Source of the DNA: JADFNB01 sp036397455
GTDB taxonomy: Bacteria > Gemmatimonadota > Gemmatimonadetes > Gemmatimonadales > GWC2-71-9
Length of the DNA: 64,000 nucleotides
Assembly: GCA_036397455.1 (NCBI GenBank)
Contig: DASWIX010000043.1
Coordinates: forward strand, 1-64,000
Reading direction: 5' to 3'
Part shown: one piece after another, positions 1 to 7,788 of the stretch
How positions within the stretch are numbered: the first letter of the stretch is position 1
Layout of the letters: every line of letters starts with the position of its first letter
The notes under the pieces: model-generated
Told to the model about the DNA's origin: nothing
Databases searched by the model: none
Seen by the model: only the letters and a program-made list of their open reading frames with translations
Position numbers and translations under genes: made by a program

Positions 1-486
1 CATTTGCCGGGCGGCTTCTACAAAATGAAAGCCTTCATCATCGCCGACCGTGCCGCCAATCTCCACGATGTGGATATCAAAATCTTCTTTGGCCGCGGCG
101 CGTCGGGCATGCTCCTTAACTTCATTCGTTACGTGAGGAATAACCTGAACGGTTTTGCCGAGAAATTCTCCCCGACGCTCCCGGGCGATCAGGGATTGAT
201 AAATGTTGCCGGTCATGATTGACGAGTCGGCCGTCAGGCTTTGATTAAGAAAACGCTCATAATGGCCAAGATCCAGGTCGGTTTCCGCGCCGTCATCGGT
301 GACGTACACCTCGCCGTGCTGGAACGGCGACATGGTGCCGGGGTCGACATTGATATAGGGGTCGAATTTCTGGAGCGTGACCTTGAGTCCGCGCTCGACC
401 AGCAGGCGGCCTAACGACGCCGCGGCGATCCCCTTGCCGAGCGACGAAACCACCCCACCGGTCACGAAGATGTACTTCGTGCTCAC
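1..486 (-). CDS. pyrG: CTP synthase, N-terminal part (runs off the window)
   Basis: Makes CTP from UTP with ATP and glutamine; only the first 162 codons of the amidoligase (synthetase) domain are present. The GTG start at 486 gives VSTKYIFVTGGVVSSLGKG, with the P-loop-like GGVVSSLGKG (Lys18 region), followed by the family blocks DPYINVDPGTMSPFQHGEV and VTDDGAETDLDLGHYERF. The start overlaps the upstream kdsB stop as GTGA, so the two are probably translated together; Kdo activation by KdsB needs CTP, which fits. The last visible block reads GGTVGDDEGFHFVEAARQ, where most family members have GDIESLPF after GGTV, and the distal 300 bases are only about 53% GC against about 63% for the proximal part. 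The family call is certain; the distal oddity may be real divergence or an assembly junction. Confidence 0.95.
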   Translation of the reverse strand, partial: MSTKYIFVTGGVVSSLGKGIAAASLGRLLVERGLKVTLQKFDPYINVDPGTMSPFQHGEVYVTDDGAETDLDLGHYERFLNQSLTADSSIMTGNIYQSLIARERRGEFLGKTVQVIPHVTNEVKEHARRAAAKEDFDIHIVEIGGTVGDDEGFHFVEAARQM

Positions 487-1202
487 AGTCCGGCCTCCGC
501 GAGTCGCAAGTCGGCCTCCGTGTCGATGCCGTGAATGGTCGTGGCGTCCGCGTACACCGTCGCGACGCCGATCCGCATGCCGTGCGCGAGCGGCCGGAGT
601 TGTTCAAGCCGTTCGTCTACCTCGTCGGCGGTGGGTGGCAGCGCGGTCCAGCGTGCCAGCGCCGCCGGGCGATACGCATATACGCCGAGATGCTGGAACA
701 CGGCGCTCCCCCAACAGCACGCCGGTCCCGCCAGGGTGCGCGAGAACCCGAGCGCGCGACCGCGGGCGTCGACTCGCACCTTCACGCGGTTGGGATCGTG
801 GCGCTGCGCCGGATCGAGCAGCATGGCCGCCGTTCCGATCTCGTCTCCCCCTGCGACCCGGCTGACCGAGCCTGTGACGGCGGCCTCGGGCACGAACGGC
901 TCGTCCCCCTGCACGTTGACGAACAGGTCGGCGGTGGCGTAGGCGGGCATCCGGGCGACTTCGGCCACCCGTTCCGTTCCCGACCGGTGTGCCGGATCGG
1001 TCAGCACCGTATCCACCCCTTCGGGAGCCGCCGCGTCGAGGACCCGCTGATCGTCCGATGCCACCACCACCCTGCCAAGGCCGAAGCGGCACACACGCTC
1101 GGCGACCACCCGGATGAGGGGACGGCCGGCAAGGAGGCGAAGCGGCTTTTGCGGGAGTCGGGTTGAACCGAGGCGGGCGGGAACGACAAAAACGAGGCGC
1201 AC
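483..1202 (-). CDS. kdsB: 3-deoxy-manno-octulosonate cytidylyltransferase (CMP-Kdo synthetase)
   Basis: Activates Kdo with CTP to CMP-Kdo for the inner core of lipopolysaccharide; cytoplasmic. The 239-residue length is typical for the family. Visible motifs are the nucleotide-binding PARLGSTRLPQKPL at residues 8-21, ASDD near residue 48, the metal-binding VNVQGDEPF around residue 95, and the C-terminal GIDTEADL signature. The start is GTG at 1202; the next gene pyrG overlaps the stop by 4 bases. There is no Shine-Dalgarno sequence; a TTAGTT hexamer lies 6 bases before the GTG, suggesting a leaderless message. A 133-base spacer separates it from trpG upstream. Confidence 0.95.
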   Translation of the reverse strand: MRLVFVVPARLGSTRLPQKPLRLLAGRPLIRVVAERVCRFGLGRVVVASDDQRVLDAAAPEGVDTVLTDPAHRSGTERVAEVARMPAYATADLFVNVQGDEPFVPEAAVTGSVSRVAGGDEIGTAAMLLDPAQRHDPNRVKVRVDARGRALGFSRTLAGPACCWGSAVFQHLGVYAYRPAALARWTALPPTADEVDERLEQLRPLAHGMRIGVATVYADATTIHGIDTEADLRLAEAGL

Positions 1203-1208
1203 AGCGGA

Positions 1209-1214
1209 AACTAA
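1209..1214 (-). promoter_or_regulatory. Putative -10 hexamer of a leaderless kdsB transcript
   Basis: On the minus strand TTAGTT stands 6 bases before the GTG start of kdsB and no Shine-Dalgarno sequence is visible. The same TANNTT-like hexamer 6-7 bases before a start codon recurs at ispF, at the kinase starting at 16061 and at the leader ORF at 58832. No convincing -35 was identified. Confidence 0.4.
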
Positions 1215-1290
1215 TACCGCCGGCGTCCCGTGTCAAAATCCGGGCCAGCGTGGTAAGTCATTAGAAAACAACGCGGTAACAGTGGCTTCG

Positions 1291-1340
1291 CCCGTCTGTG
1301 CCCGCCTGTGCCCGCCTGTGCCCGCCTGTGCCCGCCTACG
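1291..1340. repeat. 10-bp tandem repeat, five units
   Basis: Unit CCCGCCTGTG in five consecutive copies; the first has one substitution and the last ends CCTACG. The last unit overlaps the trpG stop region. This simple repeat lies in the spacer between trpG and kdsB and could vary in length between strains. Confidence 0.9.
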
Positions 1341-1938
1341 ACCCGGTTTTCCTGATTGTGACTTCCTTCAAGTAGTTTCTCATGAGGTCCTTTCCGACCT
1401 CTGTTCCCACGGATTCCGGGTGGAATTGCACCCCGAACACCGGGTGTGTGCGGTGCCGGACCCCCATGATCTCGTCCCCTTTCGGGCGGTCGTCGGTCCA
1501 GGCGGTCATTTCGAGCACATCCGGCAGCGTCGCCGGATCGAGCAGCAGCGAATGGTACCGCATGGCCGTCATCGGGCGTGGCAGGTTGGCGAATATCCCC
1601 TCACCAGTGTGATTCACAGGCGACGTCTTGCCGTGCATCAGTCGCTCGGCCCGAACGACGGTTCCGCCGAACGCTTCCCCGATCGCCTGGTGGCCGAGGC
1701 AGACGCCGAGCAGCGGGATGTGGCCGGAGACCCGTTTCACGAGAGCGATCGAGATGCCGGCGTCGCCCGGGACGCCCGGGCCGGGCGAGATCACGATCCC
1801 GTCGGGCGCCATCTCTGCGATGTCCTCGACCGAGATCTGATCGTTCCGTTGCACGACCGGCTCGGCGCCGAGTTCACCGAGATACTGGACCAGGTTGTAC
1901 GTGAACGAGTCGTAGTTGTCGAGGACGAAGATCTTCAT
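1336..1938 (-). CDS. trpG: Anthranilate/aminodeoxychorismate synthase glutamine amidotransferase subunit
   Basis: Class I glutaminase that supplies ammonia to anthranilate synthase (TrpE) or aminodeoxychorismate synthase (PabB). The 200 residues start MKIFVLDNYDSFTYNLVQ, the family N-terminus. The oxyanion-hole loop ISPGPGVPGDAG is near residues 49-60, the nucleophile Cys lies in GVCLGHQAIGEAFGG, and the catalytic His-Glu pair lies in FGVQFHPESVGTE. TrpG and PabA cannot be told apart here because no synthase partner is adjacent. The ATG overlaps the xerD stop (ATGA); longer upstream reading in this frame is only the shadow of xerD. Confidence 0.93.
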   Translation of the reverse strand: MKIFVLDNYDSFTYNLVQYLGELGAEPVVQRNDQISVEDIAEMAPDGIVISPGPGVPGDAGISIALVKRVSGHIPLLGVCLGHQAIGEAFGGTVVRAERLMHGKTSPVNHTGEGIFANLPRPMTAMRYHSLLLDPATLPDVLEMTAWTDDRPKGDEIMGVRHRTHPVFGVQFHPESVGTEVGKDLMRNYLKEVTIRKTGS

Positions 1939-2843
1939 GCTCGTGGATGATAGCTCTTGTGGACCGAGCGGAGGTATTCCCGGTCGACGTGGGTGTAGAG
2001 TTGCGTGGTGGACAGATCGGCGTGGCCGAGCATTTCCTGGACGGCGCGCAGGTCGGCGCCGCCCTCCAGCAGGTGGGTCGCGAAGGTGTGGCGCAGGGTG
2101 TGTGGTGTCACCCGTTTGGCGATGCCCGCCCGCTGTGCCGCCTGCTTGATGATACCCCACGCGCCGACGCGACTCAGCGGTTTGCCGCGGGCGTTGAGGA
2201 ACAGTTTGCCATCGGTCTGGCCGCGATCGAGGCCGGGCCGGATCTCGCGCACGTAGATGGCGGCGGCCCCCAGTGCGCGGCGTCCAATGGGGATCAGGCG
2301 TTCCTTCGACCCCTTGCCGAAGACCCGCACCATCGCCTCGTCGAAGCCGACGTCGCGCACGCCGAGTCCCACGAGCTCGGACACGCGCACGCCGGTTCCG
2401 TAGGCGACCTCGAGCAGGGCGCGGTCACGCCAGGCCAGCGGTTCGTCGGGGCTTGGCGCGCCCAGCAGCGCCTCGATTTCGGACACCGCCAACACCTCGG
2501 GAAGCGTGCGCCAGCCCTTGGGTGTCTCCAGCCGTTCGCTGGGGTCGCGCCTGGCGTGCCCCTCCCCGATCAGGAATGCGTAGTACGTGCGGATCGCCGA
2601 GATCTGCCGGCGGATGCTGGCCGGCGCAAGCCCGAGGTCCTTCAGATGATAGATGAAGTCGCGCACCAGGTTGGGGGGTACGTCCAGCGGCGTTCCGGCG
2701 GCATGTTCCGTCGTGAATTGCGCGAACCGCCGCACGTCGCGGACGTAGCTCTCGACCGTGTTCGGACTGTTGCCGGCCTCGAGTCCCAGGTAGTCGGCGA
2801 ATCCCTCTACCCAAAACGCCCGGTCGGTCTTGTCGCGGGTCAT
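1935..2843 (-). CDS. xerD: Site-specific tyrosine recombinase XerD/XerC type
   Basis: Resolves chromosome dimers at dif with a partner Xer protein. The 302 residues comprise an N-terminal SAM-like core-binding domain (about 1-100) and a C-terminal catalytic domain. Catalytic residues are visible: Arg in YGTGVRVSELVGL, Lys in VFGKGSKERLIPIG, HTLRHTFATHLLEGG (His-x-x-Arg), GHADLSTTQLYTHV (second His) and the Tyr nucleophile in QLYTHVDREYLRSVHKSYHP. This full-length, Xer-like form without phage neighbours argues for the housekeeping recombinase. It overlaps dedA upstream and trpG downstream by ATGA at both ends. XerC versus XerD cannot be settled from sequence alone. Confidence 0.92.
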   Translation of the reverse strand: MTRDKTDRAFWVEGFADYLGLEAGNSPNTVESYVRDVRRFAQFTTEHAAGTPLDVPPNLVRDFIYHLKDLGLAPASIRRQISAIRTYYAFLIGEGHARRDPSERLETPKGWRTLPEVLAVSEIEALLGAPSPDEPLAWRDRALLEVAYGTGVRVSELVGLGVRDVGFDEAMVRVFGKGSKERLIPIGRRALGAAAIYVREIRPGLDRGQTDGKLFLNARGKPLSRVGAWGIIKQAAQRAGIAKRVTPHTLRHTFATHLLEGGADLRAVQEMLGHADLSTTQLYTHVDREYLRSVHKSYHPRA

Positions 2844-3472
2844 CGGTCGTCTCCCGCGCGGTCCAGTTTGGCGCGTCTCGCCCGCACCGCTACGAACACG
2901 ACGATGGCGGCGACCACCGCGAGCAGCACCGCCGCCCCGCGGTTCAGTCCCGATACCAACCGGCCGATCTGTTCGACATTCTTCACGACCGTGGCGGCCA
3001 GATAGGTGATGGTGCCGTACCAGATGGCCGACGCGGCGGCCATCGGCACGAGCGCGCGCACGGCGCCGAGCCCCGCGATGCCGGCAAAGGGCGGCACGAT
3101 CGCCCGCACGGCCGGAATGAACCGGCTGAAGAAAATGGCCCACGTCCCGTGTCGCGCATAGAGCGCCTCGATGCGTGCCATTCCAGCCGGACTGAGGAGT
3201 TTGCCGCCGAGTTTCCCGCGGAAGAAGCCCCGACCGGCGGTTCTCGCGACCGCATAGACGAGCGCGGCGGTGGTGACGTTGGCGACCCAGGTGATCCAGA
3301 AGATCGACCACGCCGAGATGCGGCCGCCGACCGACAGGAAGGCGCCGATACCGACGGCGGTGTCGGCCGGGACCGGCGGGAAGATGTTCTCGACGGCCGC
3401 GAGCACGCCGATCACGGTGTATACCCCGGAGGTTGGGAGGCCGAGTAGGCGGTCGAGCAGGTCGGCGAGCAT
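2840..3472 (-). CDS. DedA/SNARE-associated family inner-membrane protein
   Basis: A 210-residue polytopic membrane protein. DedA proteins are linked to undecaprenyl-phosphate or phospholipid flipping and envelope homeostasis. Visible family marks are the early re-entrant segment ENIFPPVPADT around residue 28, the FFSRFIPAVRAIVPPFAG block near residues 113-130 with its conserved Arg residues, and terminal hydrophobic helices ending in a basic tail (RARRAKLDRAGDDR). The stop overlaps the xerD start (ATGA). It lies 64 bases downstream of ispF, in the same direction. Confidence 0.88.
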   Translation of the reverse strand: MLADLLDRLLGLPTSGVYTVIGVLAAVENIFPPVPADTAVGIGAFLSVGGRISAWSIFWITWVANVTTAALVYAVARTAGRGFFRGKLGGKLLSPAGMARIEALYARHGTWAIFFSRFIPAVRAIVPPFAGIAGLGAVRALVPMAAASAIWYGTITYLAATVVKNVEQIGRLVSGLNRGAAVLLAVVAAIVVFVAVRARRAKLDRAGDDR

Positions 3473-3536
3473 TGCTACCTGAGGTTCGGTGCGCGGAGCG
3501 CGGTCGTTCGCCTCGTTCCGAGGCGGGAATCGCGCG

Positions 3537-4019
3537 TCAACCCGCGAGGGCTACAGCCGCGATCGCGAAGACCTGGAGCCCTTCCCCGCGGCCGACGGCG
3601 TCCATCCCTTCATTGGTCTTGGCCTTGATCGACACGTGCGACACCGGCAGGTCGAGTGCGCCCGCGATGCGTTCCCGCATCGCGTCGACGTGCGGTGTGA
3701 GCTTCGGCGCCTGGGTGATGACCGTCGCATCGACGTTGATGGCCCGGTATCCGGCCCGCACAACCAGTTGGCGTGCATGGGCCAGGAGCTGCAGTGAATC
3801 GGCGTCCTTCCACTGGGGATCGCTGTCGGGGAAGTGGCGACCGATGTCGCCGAGCGCGGCCGCGCCGAGCAGTGCGTCGGTGAGGGCGTGCGCAACGGCG
3901 TCACCGTCCGAGTGGCCCACGAGGCCGGTCTCGTGCGGGATCGTCACCCCGCCCAGCACGAGCGGCCGGTCGGCACCGAACCGGTGGGAGTCATAGCCGA
4001 GTCCAAGACGAGTGGTCAT
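3537..4019 (-). CDS. ispF: 2-C-methyl-D-erythritol 2,4-cyclodiphosphate synthase
   Basis: MEP-pathway enzyme making MEcPP for isoprenoid synthesis. Its 160 residues match the trimeric IspF family. The N-terminus RLGLGYDSHRFG contains the metal-binding Asp-x-His; GHSDGDAVAHALTDALLGAAALGDIG and HFPDSDPQWKDADS follow, and the C-terminal VSIKAKTNEGMDAVGRGEG block is intact. The upstream in-frame extension lacks family similarity, so the ATG at 4019 is chosen. TACATT sits 6 bases before this ATG with no Shine-Dalgarno sequence, a leaderless arrangement. Confidence 0.95.
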   Translation of the reverse strand: MTTRLGLGYDSHRFGADRPLVLGGVTIPHETGLVGHSDGDAVAHALTDALLGAAALGDIGRHFPDSDPQWKDADSLQLLAHARQLVVRAGYRAINVDATVITQAPKLTPHVDAMRERIAGALDLPVSHVSIKAKTNEGMDAVGRGEGLQVFAIAAVALAG

Positions 4020-4025
4020 GCGGAG

Positions 4026-4031
4026 AATGTA
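4026..4031 (-). promoter_or_regulatory. Putative -10 hexamer of leaderless ispF
   Basis: TACATT on the minus strand is followed by six bases and then the ispF ATG, leaving no room for a 5' untranslated leader. Confidence 0.4.
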
Positions 4032-4069
4032 GGCGACCGGGTGGTCCGACGGCCACCCGCGCGGCAATT

Positions 4070-5239
4070 CTAGGTGCGTTCCGCCGCCAGTACCTGCGCC
4101 AACCCGTCGAGCAGGCGATCGATACGCGCGGGGTCCGCGTTGTACCCCATGATGCCGATGCGCCACGCCTTACCGTTGAGCGGTCCGAACCCGGCGGCGA
4201 CCTCGATGTTCATGTCGAGCAGGCGGCTGCGCACGCGGGCGTCGTCGACACCTTCAGGGATGCTGACCACGTTGAGCATGGGCAGGCGGTGGGCGGCCGG
4301 GGTGAACAACGTGAGCCCGAGCCGATCCAGCCCGGCCACCAGGTACTCATGTGCGGCGCGGTGTCTGGCGAACCGTTGCGGCAGCCCCTCGGCGACGATC
4401 AGTTCGAGCGCGCGATGGAACGCATAGATACTCGCCACCGGCGCCGTGTGATGAAACGCGCGCGCCCTGGAGCCGCCGCCCTCTCCCCAGTACTCGAACA
4501 GCAGCGACAGGTCGACGTACCACGAGCGGGTCGGGGTCGATCGCGTGCGCACGGCATCGAGCGCCCTCGGCCCGAAGGTGACCGGTCCCAGGCCCGGTGG
4601 TGCGCCAATGCACTTCTGTGAGCACGAACCGGCGGCGTCGATGCCCCACGCGTCGATCTCGACCGGCATCCCGGCCAAGGACGTGACGCAGTCGACCGCG
4701 AGCAACGCTTCGTGGTCGCGCACGATTCGACCGATCTCCTCCAGCGGCTGGCAGGCGCCGGTGGAGGTTTCGGCGTGGACCAGCGCCACCACCTTGGCGG
4801 GTCTGCGGTCGAGCTCCGCCTGGATGCGGGCGGGATCGATAATGCCGCCGAGCGGTTCCTCGACGATGCGAACCGTCGCGCCGGCCCGGCGCGCCATCTC
4901 CGCCAGGCGTTGGCCGAAGTAGCCGATCACCCCGACGATGGCCTCATCACCTGGTTCGAGCAGATTCAGCATCAACGACTCGAGGCCACAACTGCCGGTG
5001 CCCGAGATGGGAATCGTGTGATGGTTGGCGGTTTGAAATAGCGTCCGCAGGTTCGCCATCGTCTGATCCATCAACGCGACGAAGAACGGATCCAGATGGC
5101 CAACCATAGGTGCGCCGAGCGCCGCGGTGACGGCCGGATGCGGATTGGACGGTCCCGGCCCCGTCAACAGGCGTTCGGGTGGATGCAGCGTCGTGTCGGG
5201 CGCGGGAGCTGTGGATTGCTGCGCAGGCGCCGAGGTCAT
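4070..5239 (-). CDS. Alanine-glyoxylate/serine-pyruvate aminotransferase family protein (class V, PLP)
   Basis: PLP enzyme of aminotransferase class V, probably moving the amino group of alanine or serine to glyoxylate or pyruvate. The 389 residues start at MTSAPAQQ and soon reach LLTGPGPSNPHP, the subgroup N-terminal signature. PISGTGSCGLESLMLNLLEPGD is the PLP phosphate-binding region, AVDCVTSLAGMPVEID carries the Asp that contacts the ring, and the Schiff-base Lys is in GSCSQKCIGAPPGLGPV. The C-terminal EVAAGFGPLNGKAWRIGIMG is typical. The ATG at 5239 lies 34 bases downstream of the Cdd1-like gene's stop, so the two may be cotranscribed. Exact substrates are not determinable. Confidence 0.88.
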   Translation of the reverse strand: MTSAPAQQSTAPAPDTTLHPPERLLTGPGPSNPHPAVTAALGAPMVGHLDPFFVALMDQTMANLRTLFQTANHHTIPISGTGSCGLESLMLNLLEPGDEAIVGVIGYFGQRLAEMARRAGATVRIVEEPLGGIIDPARIQAELDRRPAKVVALVHAETSTGACQPLEEIGRIVRDHEALLAVDCVTSLAGMPVEIDAWGIDAAGSCSQKCIGAPPGLGPVTFGPRALDAVRTRSTPTRSWYVDLSLLFEYWGEGGGSRARAFHHTAPVASIYAFHRALELIVAEGLPQRFARHRAAHEYLVAGLDRLGLTLFTPAAHRLPMLNVVSIPEGVDDARVRSRLLDMNIEVAAGFGPLNGKAWRIGIMGYNADPARIDRLLDGLAQVLAAERT

Positions 5240-5273
5240 TGGTCGGGGAATCACGGTGTAGGGTGATGAGGTG

Positions 5274-5558
5274 CTAGTCCCACGGTCCCTCGGCGCGCTC
5301 TTTCCAGTTCCACCATTTGAGCAGATCCGGGTCGTGCGGCGCGGCACTCGCGTAGTAGACCGCGCAGCGAAAGACGTAGAGTACACAACGATCGACGTGT
5401 GTGCCACGGAGTTCGCACAGGGTGTCGTACAGCACCTGCGGGTGGTGTGCTTGAAGATCGTCCACCCGGCGGATGCCGAGGTCGTAGAGGTCGATCGCGA
5501 TACTCGGTCCGATGCCGGGCATGATCTGGAGGGCGGCGATAATGCGTTGGCGGCTCAT
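5274..5558 (-). CDS. Cdd1-like helix-hairpin-helix protein (pathogenicity locus family)
   Basis: A 94-residue protein starting MSRQRIIAALQIMPGIGPSI. The LQIMPGIGPSIAIDLYDLGI segment is a helix-hairpin-helix of the type that binds DNA backbone non-specifically, and the C-terminal DPDLLKWWNWKERA is characteristic of the small Cdd1 / Pfam pathogenicity-locus family of unknown cellular role. The start overlaps the stop of a DinB-like remnant (ATGA), suggesting it once followed a complete dinB-like gene in an operon. Confidence 0.75.
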   Translation of the reverse strand: MSRQRIIAALQIMPGIGPSIAIDLYDLGIRRVDDLQAHHPQVLYDTLCELRGTHVDRCVLYVFRCAVYYASAAPHDPDLLKWWNWKERAEGPWD

Positions 5559-5668
5559 CGTGCGTTGTCCGCCGTCGGTCCGTACGTCTCCGGGAGCGGG
5601 ACGTCGCACAGCCGGAGAGACACGGTGAGCTGTCCACGATGATGGATCATGGGGTTAAACACGAATCT
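5555..5668 (-). pseudogene. C-terminal remnant of a DinB/YfiT-like protein
   Basis: The last ~37 codons of an open frame read FNPMIHHRGQLTVSLRLCDV then PLPETYGPTADNAR and stop. This is the C-terminal His-rich end of DinB-family four-helix-bundle proteins (HHRGQ with the metal-binding His). Upstream in this frame the sequence becomes low-complexity and Arg-rich, and it carries no N-terminal DinB helices, so the gene appears truncated. Its TGA overlaps the ATG of the Cdd1-like gene. Confidence 0.65.
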
Positions 5669-5805
5669 CCCGGCCCCAGCGCCCGGCGTGTGCGCTGCAC
5701 TTGGTGTTCGCGTTCGCTTCGCAAGACGTCGGGAGCCGGCATTGGCCATCTCCGCAGGTGAGTACCGCTCCCAAAGAAGCCCCTCCACCCGCGTCCTGAC
5801 AAGGA

Positions 5806-6816
5806 CTACGCGACCGCGCAACATTCGCCCGGCTCCGCAAACCCGGCTTGCGCGAGCGCCGCGCGTATCTCGTCGCGGGCAGCGGCTGAGCCGACTGCCG
5901 CCACCACATACGCCGACCGAAAGGTTCCAATCGCCGATGGGTGAATGACCGGGGCACCGTGGATGGTCTGGCCGATCTTGCGGCCGTCGAGATCGACGAA
6001 CGCCGCGACGTCCCGCTGACGGTCCATGAGCGCGAGCGCGAAGGCCTTTCCCACGGGCCCGGCCCCCCACACGACGACCCGCCGACCGCCAATCCGCCGA
6101 GCGAGGTAGTAGGCCTTGCAGCGGCGAAACGCGTCCTCCGCGTACCGCGGGTCGGTACGCGACAGCCGATCGGGGCGCTCACGCCATTGCAGCAGCACGT
6201 CGGGTCGTTTGGCGAGCCGATGCCCGGCGGCCCATAGCCGGAGCACCAGGTCGTAGTCCTCGGGCCATCCGCGATCGTGGTAGCCGCCGACCGCTTCGAA
6301 CACCTCGCGGCCTATCATGAGGGTCGGATGCGGGATGGGGCATTCGACGAAGAGATCGCGCTCGATGTGCTCGGGCGTCACGACCCCGTTGATCCACTGT
6401 TCGTAGCGCCGCGCACCGTCACGTACCTGCCGGCGCGGGAAGTACCGGACGCCGGTCCCGCACGCCACGATATCCGGCCGCCCGTCGAGCAGGGCGATTT
6501 GGGCGGCGAGTCGTTCCGGATGCGCAATGTCATCCGCGTCCATGCGCGCGAAGAGGCTTCCGGCCGCGTGACGCGCAGCGGTCCGGAGCGCCGACACGAT
6601 TCCTCGCGCGGGGGTTGGGATGGTGCGCACCCGCCGGTCGGCCCGAGCCCATGCGGTCAGTACGTCAGCGGTGTTGTCCGTTGAGCCGTCGTTGACGGCG
6701 ATGACCTCGAACGCATCGAACGTCTGCGTGACGAGCGACGTCATCGCCTCGTCGAGGGTGGCCGCCGCGTTCCGGCACGGCAACAGGATCGAAACGCGGG
6801 GCGACGTGGTCGGCAA
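5806..6816 (-). CDS. Family 2 glycosyltransferase with C-terminal Rossmann-like domain
   Basis: About 336 residues. The N-terminal GT-A domain shows VSILLPCRNAAATLDEAM, VNDGSTDNT, the metal-binding RMDADD (Asp-x-Asp region) and GWPEDYDLVLRLW, all typical of GT2. The C-terminal ~100 residues (RRVVVWGAGPVGKAFALAL, then VDLDGRKIGQTIHG) form a Gly-rich nucleotide-binding fold as in sugar-modifying proteins, so this is a two-domain fusion. Probably involved in surface polysaccharide or glycolipid synthesis; donor and acceptor are unknown. No ATG or GTG exists in frame after the upstream gene; TTG at 6816 is the best start, because longer reading only shadows the 57-aa gene. Confidence 0.8.
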   Translation of the reverse strand: MPTTSPRVSILLPCRNAAATLDEAMTSLVTQTFDAFEVIAVNDGSTDNTADVLTAWARADRRVRTIPTPARGIVSALRTAARHAAGSLFARMDADDIAHPERLAAQIALLDGRPDIVACGTGVRYFPRRQVRDGARRYEQWINGVVTPEHIERDLFVECPIPHPTLMIGREVFEAVGGYHDRGWPEDYDLVLRLWAAGHRLAKRPDVLLQWRERPDRLSRTDPRYAEDAFRRCKAYYLARRIGGRRVVVWGAGPVGKAFALALMDRQRDVAAFVDLDGRKIGQTIHGAPVIHPSAIGTFRSAYVVAAVGSAAARDEIRAALAQAGFAEPGECCAVA

Positions 6817-6844
6817 CGGGAGAATCGCTAGTGCGATCGCCGCG

Positions 6845-7018
6845 CTAGAAGTCGCGCTTCTGCATCTCCGAAAAGAAGTCGCGCCGATCCGTGTCCTCCT
6901 CGCCCTCCTGCCGCAGGGTGTCGTCGAACTTGGTTCGCGCTTCCTTCTTGGCCTGCGCGGCCTTGGCCGCGTTTTTCCTGACCAGTGCCGCCAGTTTCTG
7001 GTCATCGCTCTTCGACAT
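6845..7018 (-). CDS. Small charged hypothetical protein, 57 aa
   Basis: Starts MSKSDDQKLAALVRKNAAKA and is mostly a Lys/Ala/Glu-rich predicted helix ending FFSEMQKRDF. A strong Shine-Dalgarno (GGGGAG, 6 bases before ATG) supports the start at 7018. Codon third positions are GC-rich, unlike the overlapping frames. It lies directly upstream of the glycosyltransferase on the same strand. I do not recognise a family. Confidence 0.65.
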   Translation of the reverse strand: MSKSDDQKLAALVRKNAAKAAQAKKEARTKFDDTLRQEGEEDTDRRDFFSEMQKRDF

Positions 7019-7099
7019 GGATGCTCCCCTGAGAATGGACCCGATCACCACGTCGTAAGATCGCATCGGACCGGCGCCGACGCCACGGCACGGACCGGT

Positions 7100-7621
7100 C
7101 TACCAGCCTTTGCGAGCGCGCAGGGACGTGATGTGCGCAATATGATGGCGGCCGTGCCATCCGTAGAACGCCAGCAGCTCGTCGATTCGGAGTTCGCCCA
7201 GGTCCGGGTGCACCATGACACGTGCCCAATCGGCGTCGTTCAGCCGGCGCCACAGGTACACCCAGCGCGCGTGCAATCGGGTGAGCAGGTCGAGTGACAT
7301 GTCGATCGGACCGGCAGCGTCAGGCAGGGTGGCCCAGCGCGCCTCGTCGAAGGTGCGGATGGTCGGGCGTTCCTCGGTGAGCGCCAGCTTGAGACGCATG
7401 TAGCTGTTCATGTGGCTGTCGGGCAGGTGATGCACAACTTGCCGCACGGTCCACCCGTCGGGCCGGTACGGGGTATCGAGTTGTTCGTCGCTGAGGCCGG
7501 CGACCGCGAGGCGCAACTCGACCGGTGCCTCGCTGACCGCGCTCAGCACCCGCATGCGCGCGTCAGGCGCGAGGGGGCCCGGCAGCGTGAACCGCCCGAT
7601 CGGAAACCGGAGGTCGGTCAT
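7100..7621 (-). CDS. DinB/YfiT-type putative metal-dependent hydrolase or thiol transferase
   Basis: 173 residues of the DinB superfamily, four-helix-bundle proteins that include bacillithiol-S-transferase-like YfiT. The metal-binding His triad is visible: the first in RQVVHHLPDSHMNSYMR (residues ~62-78) and the other two in YGWHGRHHIAHI near the C-terminus. The N-terminal RFPIGRF and the mid-protein RPDGWTVRQVVHHL match the YfiT subfamily. Probably cytoplasmic; substrate unknown. No strong ribosome-binding site is visible. Confidence 0.85.
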   Translation of the reverse strand: MTDLRFPIGRFTLPGPLAPDARMRVLSAVSEAPVELRLAVAGLSDEQLDTPYRPDGWTVRQVVHHLPDSHMNSYMRLKLALTEERPTIRTFDEARWATLPDAAGPIDMSLDLLTRLHARWVYLWRRLNDADWARVMVHPDLGELRIDELLAFYGWHGRHHIAHITSLRARKGW

Positions 7622-7663
7622 ACGGCCATGTCGTGGCGGACCTGGGGCATGCGCCCAATGTAA

Positions 7664-7762
7664 CAGGCGGAACGCGGTCGGTGCGCGGCCGAAATGCTCG
7701 CCATGGGGCGCACGACGCTGTGGCGCAAAATGAAGGAATACGGGTTGGACGATTCCCCGTAG
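7664..7762 (+). pseudogene. Remnant of an NtrC-family regulator: C-terminal Fis-type HTH
   Basis: After an in-frame TAA at 7661, the plus strand reads a stretch ending AAEMLAMGRTTLWRKMKEYG then LDDSP and TAG. This matches the conserved recognition helix and end of sigma-54-dependent response regulators. Nothing upstream on this strand encodes the AAA+ or receiver domain (the DinB gene lies there on the opposite strand), so this is a decayed tail. It is shorter than 35 codons and easily missed. Confidence 0.6.
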
Positions 7763-7788
7763 TCCCCCTTGGTCCCGTCAGGCGCTCT

